From contig JAIVFH010000027.1 in NCBI GenBank assembly GCA_025765595.1, positions 248,001-312,000 on the forward strand: a stretch of 64,000 nt of DNA. The letters run 5' to 3'. The stretch is from Obelidium mucronatum. Lineage: Eukaryota > Chytridiomycota > Chytridiomycetes > Chytridiales > Chytriomycetaceae. Numbering within the stretch: position 1 is the first letter of the stretch; the number at the start of each line of letters is the position of its first letter. Position numbers and translations under genes: made by a program. Below are positions 9,415-20,777 of this stretch, in pieces. Below the pieces are notes generated by a model. That model ran no database searches. It saw only the letters and a program-made list of their open reading frames with translations, and was not told where the DNA came from.

Positions 9415-10948
9415 ATGGAGCCGACGCCCGCCGAGCTCGACTTTGCCGACTTTGACGCGTACTCTGACGTGGACCTCGTGCGGCTCAACAAGGAGCTGCA
9501 GAAGCGCAACGGGCTGCTCGCGGCGGAGAACCGGCTCTTCGAGAGCTTCCTCGCGCGCGTCAACCCGAGCAACCTAGGGCTCGGACTCGGCCTCGGCGCC
9601 GCGAAGAACGCGGCCGCGAACGCCGCCGCGGGCAGCGCGAACGCGGCGGCCGCGAACATGGACGAACTCATCGAGGAGGAAAAGAGACAGGCGCTCGCGC
9701 AGGCGCAGGCCGACGCCGCCGGGCGCCGCGAGAAGAAGAAGAAAGGCGAAAAAACGAAGGAGGCCGACAAGCCGATGCTGCTGACGCCCGAGCAGAAGTC
9801 TGAGATCGCGACGCGCGAGCTGGAGGAGCTGCGCGACGAGATCGAGAAGCAGAAGGAGGAGTGGGGCAAGATCCTGGACAACTACAAGGTGCGTCGCGCG
9901 GCGGCGGCGTGTGTGTGCTGACTGCTTTTTTTCTTTCTCTACCACTCACCCAGGCGGAGCTGGAGGAGGTCGAGATTCGCGTGTCGGACATCAAAAAATC
10001 AATGTACGAGTTCAAACGCGACATTGTTCAGCAAGCAGTAAATCAACGCACGGGAAAAGTAGTCGCCGAACGCGTACTGAGATATTTTGACGATAAAATA
10101 AGATCGAAAGTAAGATACACGCGTGTTTTTTTTTAGATGTTGAAAACTGATACTGGTTCTGTAAGGATGCTATTATTGAAAAAGTTCGGCTCAAGAACGC
10201 AACTCTCAAGGTCCAAAAAAATAAATTACATCTGCAATTGAAGCAGAAAGAAGAAATGGGAGAAGTTCTTCACGCAATTGATTTTGACCAACTCCAAATC
10301 GAAAACAAACAATATCTGGCTAAAATCGAAGACAGAAATGCAGAGCTTCTGAAACTGAAAATGACTGCAGGAAATACCGTTCAAATTTTGAACTTCTTCA
10401 AGGTAGAAGACTTGCACATGTGATTGTCCTATGACTGATCTGTCTGTTTCCAGAAAAAGCTGCAATCTCTCACGGCTGAATCGCAGAAACTAACCAACGA
10501 AATTGACCAAAGAAGAGAGTTCCTGGCCAAACTCAACTCGGAAGCGTCCACGGTTGCAGAAGATACTCGAAAAGCTGCAACTGTAAACGAAAAACTTAAG
10601 GAAAAGATGGAGGAATTCAGAGTTCCTCATGTAACTTTCCATTGTTCGTTGATAACCCAGCACATTAAACTAAAGCATCTGTCTTTGTCTCAAAGGTCAT
10701 GGAGTATGTCCACATTAAAGCTGAACAACATGAATTGATCAAAAAAGTAAAGTCCTGGGAACGAAAGGTTGAAATAGCATCCATGCAAGCGCAGAGGTAA
10801 AAGATGATCTGTAACACAAGCCGTTGTATTCTTGTTGGTAACCAATTGTTCATCCAGGATGAAGAAGATCTGGCATCAAATGTCTGTACAGGGTCACACC
10901 TCTCGGGCCGCAAATGCCCAGGCGCAAATGTTCCCTGCATTAGTTTAA
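9415..10948 (+). CDS. CFAP263: CCDC113/CFAP263-like ciliary coiled-coil protein
   Basis: Six exons: 9415-9888, 9954-10109, 10166-10402, 10454-10630, 10696-10796 and 10858-10948. Together they encode 411 residues, and all phases match. The diagnostic block is FDQLQIENKQYLAKIEDRNA followed by LLKLKMTAGNTVQIL, then YVHIKAEQHELIKKVKSWER. This block is the conserved core of the CCDC113/CCDC96 family, which forms part of the nexin-dynein/radial-spoke bridging system on axonemal doublets. Its presence implies a motile flagellum (zoospore). Exon 1 is strikingly GC-rich, with an Ala/Gly low-complexity stretch at residues 58-80; later exons are AT-rich. Confidence 0.9.
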
Positions 10949-11018
10949 AGATATTCTTCTTTTTCAGCACACTCAATACATTCTATAGAAGCATATTTTC
11001 TAATGATCAATAAGTATT

Positions 11019-12004
11019 TTATTTCTGTTCCTTTCCCTTAATACAAATGTCAACAAACAATTGATGGAACCGAACATCGCCTGTCAATTCAGGATGGAAG
11101 CTGCTTCCCAAAATATTTCCTTGCTTCACAGCCACAATTTCTCCCTCACGACCTTCCCTTCCATGCAATTTAGCAACCACTTCCACACCCTCATCATGGA
11201 TCGCTTCAATCACAGGAGCCCGGATAAAAACTCCTGGCAACGTCAGTTTCCCAGTTGCAGGGTTGGGACCATATCCTTCGATGGCAGGAATCTGGAGTTC
11301 AATTTCAAAACTATCAGTTTGACGTCCAAAAGCGTTTCTTTGAACAGTTGTACGAAGACCGCCGAGTTTGGTTTGGCCGCCTTGCTTTGTGGATGTGATG
11401 GTGTCACTGAGCATAATCAGACCAGCGCAAGTTCCCTGTAGAGCACATTTCTTTTAGCGTTGAAATGTTACAATTGCTTGAGGAAAAGACGGTGGAATGC
11501 GGTCACACAGGTCACTCCATAACTTGATTTGTAATGTTCTGTTTGACGTCATTTCTTGGTGCCTCATTTTCCCCCCAACAACCCCCAAAAACAAATGTCT
11601 CGGACGGTAGGAGACAGCACAAGCAATAGTAATCCATAGAAGACAAAGAAACCAAGGTCCCTTACCCAAATAGGCTTTCCATCTTGAATCCATTGTTTCA
11701 AGCCGTCTCTCAAACCAGTCTCTCTTTCAAGAATGATTGACATTGTGGTACTTTCACCACCAGGTAGAACGATCCCATCAATAGAATCCTTGAGTCGTTC
11801 GAAATCGTGGGAAGACCTGATTTCGACAGTGGATGCCACTAAATCCGGCAATCGTTGGAGCATGAACATGTGCTCTGAGAAGGCACCTTGAAGGGCTATT
11901 TGTTTTTTGTTTTCGTTTTTGTACGTATTTGATCAGCCATGGGTGAAGTTTTTTGTGGTGTGGAGGGGAAGCATACCTACAACGGCGATAGTTACTTTGC
12001 CCAT
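11019..12004 (-). CDS. SNO1: Pyridoxal 5'-phosphate synthase glutaminase subunit (PdxT/SNO)
   Basis: Three exons, 12004-11977, 11895-11666 and 11435-11019, encode 224 residues, the normal family size. The protein begins MGKVTIAVVALQGAFSEH, contains GIVLPGGESTTM, the nucleophile motif GTCAGLIML at the start of exon 3, and the His-Glu pair in GSSFHPEL near the C-terminus. It releases ammonia from glutamine and channels it to the PdxS/SNZ synthase in vitamin B6 synthesis. The SNZ partner is not in the window. The second intron (230 bases) is long. The ATG is 55 bp from the divergent eIF5B ATG. Confidence 0.95.
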
Positions 12005-12059
12005 CTTTCTGTTTTTTTTTTCTTTCTTTCTGTCCTCTACTCAACTTTTTCAAAAAAAA
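12005..12059. promoter_or_regulatory. 55-bp bidirectional intergenic promoter (SNO / eIF5B)
   Basis: A pyrimidine-rich segment on the plus strand (T and CTTT runs) with a short A-run just before the eIF5B ATG separates the two start codons. No TATA box is visible. Confidence 0.6.
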
Positions 12060-15000
12060 ATGCCTCCAAAGAAGGCCAAGGGCAAGAAACAACAACAGGA
12101 CTTTGACGACGAACTCGATGTTGCGTTCGATGACAAGGCTGCTGCTCCAGCAGCAGCTGCTGCGTCGAAGGATGAGTTTGACGAAATGAATCAAGACGAA
12201 GAGGTAATTGTTATTTTGCAACAGCTCCTTCCCACCCCGATTTTTTACACCCAATCGTATTTTTGGTTGAATGGATTTGATCTCGCTGTTTGCTCATGTC
12301 TCCACTTTTTTTTTTTCTTCTTCTTCTTCTTACCGGGGTCTTAGGGAAACGATCTCGGCGGTCTCATGTCACTCATGTCGAAAATGAAAAAGGGAGGAAA
12401 GAAGGGCGGAAAGAAGAAGAAGAACGACAGCGATGATGAAGAAGATGCGGCTGCTATTCTTGCGAAATTGGATGCTTTGGAAGCCGCTGAAGCGGCGGCG
12501 GGCGAGGAACCAGTTGCTGCTGTTGCTACAGCTGCAAAAGGAAAGAAGGGAAAAAAGAAGGGCGGGAAGAAGGGCGGGAACGATGATGATGACGATGAAG
12601 AAGATGCTGCTGCGATTCTTGCAAAGTTGGACGCGCTTGAATTGGAGGAGAAGGAAGCTGTTGTTGCAGCGACCCCACCAAAGAAGGACAACAACAAAAA
12701 GAAGGGAGGAAAGAAAGGAAAGCGTGATGACTCTGATGAAGAAGATGCTGCTGCGATCCTGGAACGATTGGATGCTGAGGAAGCTCAATCGGCTAGTGCG
12801 CCTGCTCCAAAGAAGGACGCCAAGAAAGCACCTGCTGCCGCTGCTCAGCTGGATGAAGATGAACCAGTAACAGCAGTCAAGAGTAAAAAGGAGAAGGAAA
12901 AGGAGCGCAAGGAAAGTTGGATATACTTGATTACCTCTTGGAAAGGATGTATTTATACTGGCTCTTCCTCTCATAGGAACGTCAAAAAGCTGCAGAGAAG
13001 GCAAAGAAAGCTGAAGCGGCAGCAATCGTTCAAGCCGCCGTTGCTGCGACCCCGGCCCCACCGAAAAATGAAGACGATGAGGATGAGGACGAGGAAGATG
13101 AAGGAGCAGCTGGCGCTTCGTCGAAAAATAAGAAGAAGAAAAAGAAGAAGGCTGGTGCTGCAAAGGAGGAAGAGCCTGCTCCGGCGGCGGCTCCAGCAGG
13201 AAAGAAGAAGGGTGGAGCCATTGCTGCCCTCCAACAAATGATGGCTGCGAAAAAAGCAGCGGAAGAAGAAGCGCAGAGATTGGTTTGTTTTGGAGAATAA
13301 TTGTAATTTGTGGGGCTAATGATCTTTTGCAGGAACAAGAAGAACGCAAGAAGATTGAAGAAGAAGAGGCTCGGTTGGCCGCCATTGAAAGGGAAAAGGA
13401 AGAAGCCAAAGCTAAAAAGAAGGAAAAGGAGAGAGTAAGTACCTCTCCTCAAACTGTTATTCCATTCTCATACTTTGATTCTAGCTCAAGAAAGAAGAAC
13501 TCAAGAAGGCTGGAAAGTATCAGACTCCTGCCGAAAAAGCAAAGGCTGCTGCAGCTGCCGCTCGTTTGCAGGCAATGTTGGCCCAGGGTTTGAAGGTTGA
13601 AGCCCTTGAAAAGGCAGATGAGGAAGGTGCCGAAAAGAAGCCCAAGCGCGTCGTCTATGGCAAAAAAAAGAAGCCAACCACAGCTCCTTCCAAACAAGCT
13701 GAGGCTCCTGTGGAAAAAGTTGATGCTGAACAGGCTGCTGCTGAAGCTGCGGCTTTGGCTGCCAAACAGGTAAAATCAACTTAATGAATATGTTCTTGAT
13801 TTCTGTTCTTAAATATCATTCAGGCCGAAGAAGCGGAAGAGGCCCGAATTGAGGCTGAAGCCATGGAGCGCGCTCGAGTTGCCCTTGCTCTTGTGGAGGC
13901 AAAGCCTGTTGCTGACGCCTGGGATGAGGAGGAAGTGAAGGATGATTGGGATGCCAGCTCAGAAGATGATGCGGCCAAGGATAATTGGGACGACGACAGC
14001 GCCGATGAAGAAGCCAAACCTGTTGAAAAGAAGGAAGCCCCCAAACCTGCCGCCAAACCCGTCCCTGCTGCTGCTGCCCCAGCAAAAACGCCTGCTGCCC
14101 CAGCAAAAACGCCTGCTGCCCCAGCAAAAACCCCAGCTGCTCCTGCTAAAGCAGTTGCTGCAAAGCCAACTGGCTCAACTGCTCCCACTAAAGCGCAACC
14201 AGTCGCCCAAAGTGCTGTTACTCCAGCATCTCCGCAAAAAACCAAGGCCCCTGCAAAAAAGGATGAATCCGAATCCGAGGAATCGGAAGATGATGACGAG
14301 GACGATGACAGTGATGATGATGATGATGACTCGGAGGAAGTATGTTTTTTCTTGATGTGATTTCTGGACATTAACAGCTGGTGTAAAAGGATTCCGACGA
14401 TGACTCAGACGAATCTGACGATGAGCCAAAGATGTCTGCCACAAAGAAGCAAGAGCTATTGCGAAAGCTTGAACTTGCAAAGAAGAAGGAGGTTGAGATT
14501 TTAGATTGATTCACCATGTCATGCACTAAACAAAAAACCCAGGCTGCCCACCAAGCAGCATTGAAAGCAAGATCCAAAGATGATCTCCGGTCACCTATTT
14601 GCTGTATTCTTGGTCACGTCGATACTGGTAAAACCAAAGTTCTCGACAAGATTCGGCAAACCAACGTGCAAGAGGGTGAAGCCGGAGGAATTACCCAACA
14701 AATCGGTGCCACCTTCTTCCCCATGGAAGCAATTCGTCAAAAAACCGCCGAACTTCATAAAGGAGTCGACCCAGCCTACAAGCTGCCTGGTCTGTTGATT
14801 ATTGATACACCTGGACACGAGTCTTTCACAAACTTGCGATCGCGTGGTTCTTCTCTCTGTAACATTGCAGTTCTTGTCGTTGATATCATGCACGGTCTTG
14901 AACCCCAAACTATTGAATCCCTTGGCCTCTTGAGAGCCCGAAAAACTCCCTTCATTGTCGCACTCAACAAGATTGACAGAATCTATGGATGGAAATCTAT

Positions 15001-16615
15001 TCCAAACTGTCCTGTACAAGATTCTTTAGCCCAGCAAACTGATCATGTTATCGCTGAATACAACGAACGTGTTGAAAAGACCAAGTTGGCGTTTGCTGAA
15101 CAAGGATTGAACGCTGAATTGTACTACCACAACAAGAACATTGCCAAGTATGTGTCTCTGGTTCCAACTTCTGCTATTACTGGAGAAGGTATCCCAGATT
15201 TGTTGCACTTGCTGGTTGATTTGACTCAGAACCGTTTGACTGAGAGTTTGATGTACCTTTCGGAGCTTCAATGTACTGTTTTGGAAGTCAAAGTGATTGA
15301 AGGTCTTGGTACTACGATCGATGTTGTTCTTTCTAATGGGTGAGGCCTTTTTTGTGTGATCTCCGTGTTGCATGGTATTCTAAAGGGAGCCTTAATTTTT
15401 CTCCCTCTCTCTAGTATTTTACGTGAAGGAGACAAGATTATTGTATGTGGTCTCAACGGACCCATTGTGACAAACGTCCGTGCTCTTCTCACGCCGGAAC
15501 CAATGCGCGAACTCCGTATCAAATCTGCATACGTGCCACCACAAAGAAGTCAAGGCAGTCTTTGGGAGTGAAAATCAGTGCACCTGGATTGGAAAAAGCG
15601 ATTGCCGGATCCCGTTTGATTGTGATTGGCGAAGACGATGACGAAGAGGACTTTTACGAAGAAATCATGAGTGACTTTAGTGCACTGAATGAAAAGTTCA
15701 TCACCCCTGGACGAGGAGTGTGTGTCCAGGCTTCGACTTTGGGTTCTCTGGAAGCGTTGTTGACCTTCTTGAAGGCGAGCAATATCCCTGTGTCTGGATA
15801 CAATCTGGGACCTGTTCCACAAGAAGGATGTTATCCGTACGACTATTATGTTGGAGAAGCACAGGGAGTTGGCGATGCTTCTTGCGTTTGATGTTGCGAT
15901 TGATAAGGATGCTGAGGAAATGGCTGAATCGAATGGAATCAAGATTTTCCGTGCCGATATTATTTATCACTTGTTTGATCAGTTTACAGCACATATGAAG
16001 GCGATTCGAAGAGATGAAGAGACGGGATCAGGCGCCGATGGCTGTGTTCCCATGTGTGTTGAGAATTATTCCTGGGATGGTGTTTAACAAGAGAAGTCCT
16101 ATTATTATGGGTGTGGATGTGGTTGAAGGTGTATTGAAGATTGGTAACTCCAATTTGTGTAGTGGATGAGAACGTGAGTTGTCTGTTTGATAGTCGCTGT
16201 CTTTATTTTATTAACGCTTTTTTTTTCTCACTTTGTGATAGAAACATATTACGAGTTTGGGTAAATGTACTGGTATCGAGCTGAATAAGAAAGTCATCCA
16301 GGAAGTCAAGAAAGGAGGACCTTCCGTGTCCATCAAGTTGGAAGTACCAGGCTATGACACACCGAAAATGTTTGGTCGCCACTTTACTCAAGAAAACGAG
16401 TTGTATTCTCACATTACACGTGCATCCATTGATATCCTGAAGACTACATTCAGAAATGATCTGACGATGGACGACTGGTAAAAATTGCCTCTTAACCCCG
16501 AGAGCCTTTCGTTGTAAAATCGCTGATTAACTCCTTTTCTTTCTTTTTTTTTTTTTGTTTCCATAGGAAAACTGTGAAGAGGATCAAGACAATCTTGAAT
16601 GTACCAGACATGTAA
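12060..16615 (+). CDS. FUN12: Translation initiation factor eIF5B, with five apparent +1 insertions in exon 9
   Basis: Eleven exons: 12060-12203, 12345-12911, 12977-13282, 13333-13434, 13485-13769, 13824-14339, 14390-14491, 14543-15339, 15415-16173, 16242-16477, 16567-16615; about 1285 residues if five extra bases are ignored. The long N-terminus is Lys/Glu/Ala-rich with a thrice-repeated [23 protein letters not shown] unit and PAPAKTPA-type repeats. The GTPase domain has GHVDTGKTK (G1), DTPGHE (G3) and NKID (G4). eIF5B is the GTPase for ribosomal subunit joining. Exon 9 reads correctly only if single duplicated bases near 15535, 15565, 15822, 16038 and 16147 are dropped. Intron 2 begins GA (12912) instead of GT. 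As an essential factor it is unlikely to be a pseudogene. Confidence 0.93.
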
Positions 16616-16746
16616 ATTCTGTTCTTTGATGAGGTCCATGAACCATTTTTTTGTTCGTTCTGCTTTCAAAGTAAAGAGCATTGGGAAAGATACCTTCGCT
16701 TGTGATTTTAAGCTTATTATTATTTTTATTATTTTTGCTTGTTGGT

Positions 16747-17333
16747 TTATGAATGGAGCTTCTCCTTGAATCCACACTTTACGCAAGAATAGAAAATCGT
16801 CTGTCCTTCATCGGCACTTCGTAGTTGAGCGGTATGAAAAACCATTTCTGGAGCCTTTTGGATGCAATAATCAAGTTTAGTTTTTTCGATTCCAATACTG
16901 TGAAACTGAAAGCCGAAAAAGAAAACTCACATCACACTTTGGACACTTTTCCTTAATCTGAACACGAAATATGTTTCTTTTTAGTATAACTGCATCAGAA
17001 AAGCTCGGTCTCCAACTCACAGTTGCACCGTCACGTAAATGGGCCATTGAATCCTCTTCTTCACCATCCTTCTTTTTCTGGATAGGCCGTTCTGGAAATG
17101 AATTGGCACCGCTTTGAGTAACGACTTCGACGGAATCAAAGTCTACGAAAGGGTTGTTGGTACTGCAATCCTTGTGCTATGGGTTCGGGAAAGAAACCTT
17201 CTGATCGGATAATGCAAGCACAAAGTCGACATTGAACGTTGGTTTCTAGAGATTCAGGCGGATCCAGCAAGGAACCGCAATCAGGGCAAAAGATGAGAGA
17301 GTGTTTCTGGGTTTGACCTTTTGGTGCTGGCAT
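16747..17333 (-). CDS. RPA12: RNA polymerase I subunit A12 (RPA12)
   Basis: The N-terminal ribbon is FCPDCGSLLDPPES followed by CRLCACIIRSE. The middle has FVDFDSVEVVTQSGANSFPE. The C-terminal TFIIS-like ribbon is KCPKCDAPEMVFHTAQLRSA then DEGQTIFYSCVKCGFKEKLH. This order is that of the Pol I subunit A12.2, needed for RNA cleavage and termination. Two introns with clear GT-AG borders flank the short IKEKCPKCD exon. Between IIRSE and FVDF the frame changes; either a very small intron exists or one extra base is present (a G pair at 17170-17171 fits). The stop is 131 bp from the convergent eIF5B stop. Confidence 0.9.
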
Positions 17334-17347
17334 ATTTTTTGTAATAA

Positions 17348-17350
<3 letters not shown>

Positions 17351-17379
<29 letters not shown>
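17351..17379. repeat. Poly(A) tract, 29 bases (plus strand)
   Basis: An uninterrupted run of 29 A on the plus strand lies between the RPA12 start codon and the LAMTOR3 stop. On the minus strand it is a T-run just upstream of the RPA12 ATG, where it may act as a nucleosome-excluding promoter element. Confidence 0.9.
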
Positions 17380-17381
<2 letters not shown>

Positions 17382-17426
17382 ATACAAGTTAAGTTAATTC
17401 TGACTGGGTTTATTTTGTAATTCGAA

Positions 17427-18132
17427 TTAAGCATTTGAGACAGCCTTTGCGATAATCATCACTTCTTTCTTTAGTTGGCTTCCGATTTCAATCAGCAGGC
17501 CTAATGAATCGTATCAGTCAGAGCAATGACGGAAAATCATGCACCAAAAAGAACGAACCAGTATTAGCGTGTGTGGGGGCAATTAGATGCAGAATCAAGG
17601 GCGCATATGTGTACTGCACGATTTGATATTCGTCAAAAGAGCTCATGACCATGAGAGCTTTTCCCATTCCCAGTTTGCTTGCCTTTTGAAAAGTCAACAC
17701 GCATGATCAAAAGAACGAAAATCGGCAGCAGATTTTTGACCAAAAGACTCAGAAACATACTTGGTCGCATGATAGAGAAAATGTTGCTGAAAGGGCGGCT
17801 TTGGTCACTTTTGCTGGTAGATTTGGTTCTTCGACTGTTCAAGGCCAGGATCGAATCAACAGGGAAATCATTTTGGTCGACAGGTCTAGTACCTTTGAGT
17901 AATATAACGCCGTCTCTGTCTGTAATCAGAATAGCCTTCAAATCGCTCGTGCTGCAGGGTATCAGTGTGGGTACAGTATCAGAATTCAATGTGCAGCTTA
18001 CGTCTTGACCAGGGTTTGAAAGTGGGCATCGAGCTGGAGCCGAAGTGTTTAGAACGAATGAGGTCGAAGACTGAACGGAAAGCAAGAGAGACTCACTGCG
18101 GGTGTCGTTGTTGCAGTTGACGCAGAGTCCAT
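17427..18132 (-). CDS. LAMTOR3: Ragulator subunit LAMTOR3 (MP1/MAPKSP1)
   Basis: Six small exons (18132-18097, 18033-18002, 17951-17893, 17834-17761, from 17682, and a last exon ending 17427) encode about 125 residues. The product starts MDSASTATTTPALDAHF, continues TSDLKAILITDRDGVILLKV, ALSATFSLSCDQASKLGMGK, YQIVQYTYAPLILHLIAP and ends IGSQLKKEVMIIAKAVSNA. This is the roadblock-fold LAMTOR3 pattern; the protein is a Ragulator subunit that anchors Rag GTPases for TORC1 at the vacuole/lysosome. All phases fit and no frame break is needed. The start is 14 bp from the divergent GCP3 ATG. Confidence 0.9.
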
Positions 18133-18146
18133 TTTTCGAGTCCAAA
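18133..18146. promoter_or_regulatory. 14-bp gap between divergent start codons (LAMTOR3 / GCP3)
   Basis: Only 14 bases separate the two ATGs, so the core promoters and leaders must lie inside the opposing genes' first exons or introns. See the findings. Confidence 0.5.
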
Positions 18147-20741
18147 ATGATGCTTGGAAACACACAGCCAAACACCACCGCCGCAAACACAAACACGGCA
18201 AACGCCGCCCGCCTCGCGCGCGGCGTCCAGCGGCTCGTTGCGCTTCTCGGCGGCGGCGGCGGCGGCGACGCGCTGGCGCTTGCGGCGCGCATTCTCGACA
18301 GCAGAATCACGGCGGCTTCGGCGGCGACGCCCGGCGACGCGGCGCATCGAAGTCGACGCCGCCGCAAAGAAGCGTGCGTCTCTTTTGCTTCTTCTTTCTT
18401 TTTTCGTCTGTCGTTTTTACTCGTTTGTCTTCGATTCGACAGTCGCGAAAAAGGATCCGTCAATGAAACTCGCCCTGCGCTTCTCGGCCCTGTACCATAA
18501 GCTGTCCGATACGGTGTGCATGCGTGTGTATTTGTGTGTGCGTCTAAAACTGACCCTTCAACGTTATGTAGAATATTCTAACGCGGAAATCGGCCGTTCT
18601 GCACTTTCTCAACTGCCTCAGTGATCAAGCAAACGCTCCGCATGTCTTGGTGAACGTATGCATCTCAGCGAAAAAAAACCCGTAAAAACTTGATTCTGAA
18701 TTCAATCCTGTCTTCAATTAAAAAAAAAAGCCCGTTGAAACTGCGTTATCTGTAATGGGTCTCAAATCAATCAAGGCTCACCCCGAATTCCCTACTTTAC
18801 CGACATCTTTTCCTTCGGCACCAGCAGCCGAATTCAATCCGAATGAGCAAGAACCCGATATTACTCTACAAAAGCCGCGAGGTCCATGCAACGGATATTA
18901 CCTCCTAGGTGGTCGGGATGGAAGTACGATTTTATCCCTGTGTGTCAAATAGTTGTATCTCTCTTCTAAAAAAATGTAAATTCAGACATCAAAGTGAACG
19001 GAACCCCAGCTTCTACGAGATATGCTGTTTATATTCCAAGACATTGATGGCAAATTCATCAAGTTTGACGTTTCAGCAGATGCCTATGTGATTATCGAAA
19101 ACGTCTGGATTCCACCACCCACATCTTGAAAACATTTCGAGATTATCAGAAGTTGGATGGCTTTACCGAAGAATTCAAAAAAGTCATTGATGGGTGGACT
19201 GGCGGCGCGGATGTCAGCAATGAAGGGTTGATTCGACAAGGATTCTGTGTTGGGATTCAAAAAGAACTCGTTCGCCATTTTGAATTGATTGCGCAACTTG
19301 AAGACCAGTTTACAAAAGTGGATTTTGCGGATGACCAGGACTATGCTTCTAAAGGGCTTTCGTTGAAGAGGCTGTTGGTGTGGATAACTGAACCGCTGTT
19401 GAAGCTTCGATTGATTTCTGTTCTTGTTGATTTAAGTGCAGGTATTCACGCGTTTTTTTGAAAGGAGGTCAAGATAATGATTGATCGACGTTGAATATTT
19501 ATGTTAAGGGCTTCGCGGCGGTGCCCTTTTATCAATGATTCATGGATACACTAACCATGGGGACCCATTTGTTCAAGAATTTGTTGAAGGACTATTGAAG
19601 GAGGTTTGGTTTTTGTTTGAACAATCACGCGGGATGTAACCATGTGCAACCTGGTTTTTGCTTAGGTTTCAGTTCCGTTTTACCAAATGTTAAGGCGCTG
19701 GCTATATGAAGGAGAACTGAATGACCCCTACCAAGAGTTTTTTGTGGTTCACGATAGAAACGTTGACAAAAACAACATGTGGAGAAACCAATATGTGTTG
19801 CGGAGTGAAATGATTCCGTCCTTTTTCAATCGAAGCGTTAGCCAAAAAGGTTTTTTATTATTTTTATTATTTTTTTCAGTTTTAAAAATGAAAAGGCTCA
19901 TAATGTTTTTTATCTTCAGTGCTATTTGATTGGGAAAAGTCTCAACTTTATTCGGTATTGCTGTGGAGAAGAAAGTTATGTCATCAAACGAAGCCAGGAA
20001 TTGGTGTCCGCACCTCTAGGTACCCAAATCGCTGCACACATTTAAAAAAGAATACTGAACGGGGTTTGGATGTGTAGGGTTTCTGGAGTATGGCGATACC
20101 ACTCAGCTTGAAAAATCCATAACTGTGGCATATAAAGACATTAGCGCACATATTTTGGATCTCATGTTTGGAAAATACAAGTTGATGACCCATCTGCAGG
20201 CACTCAAAAAGTATCTCTTGTTGGGACAAGGCGATTTTGTACAGAATTTGATGGATAAACTGGGGTAAGAAGAAGAATGTGATTTTGCAGTTTTGTTTCA
20301 ATGGCCGAAACTCAGTCTGATGTATGTAGATCGGATTTATCGAAACCTGCAAATGGAATCCTTCGGCACAATTTGACAGGAATCTTGGAGTCTAGTATTC
20401 GTGCATCAAATGCCCAGCATGATGATCCCGATGTGCTTCGAAGACTGGATGTTCGATTATTGGAGGTTGGTGGCAAAAAAAAAAAAGAAAACACGCTCTA
20501 CACTTGGACTAAAAATGTGGCTCAACAAAGATTTCTGCAGGCGATAGTGGATGGGATGTCTTTACGCTTGATTATCACACGGATTCTCCAATAAGCACAG
20601 TTTTTCCTTCCCAGTCGATGCATCAATACATGAAGCTGTTTACGTTTTTGTGGCGTTTGAAGAGAGTAGAGCACACCCTTTCTGCTTCGTGGAAAAAAGG
20701 AATGACTGAGTACATTGTATTTAGTAAACTGAAAGGTGCAT

Positions 20742-20777
<36 letters not shown>

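Noticed and set aside
12369..13409. 346-codon minus-strand ORF
   Set aside because: Antisense shadow of the Lys/Glu/Ala-rich eIF5B exons; low-complexity, no domain.
15535..16150. Programmed frameshifting or stop-codon reassignment to explain broken frames
   Set aside because: Breaks occur at unrelated sequences, several per exon, and each is fixed by dropping one duplicated base; TAA, TAG and TGA all serve as normal stops elsewhere in the window.
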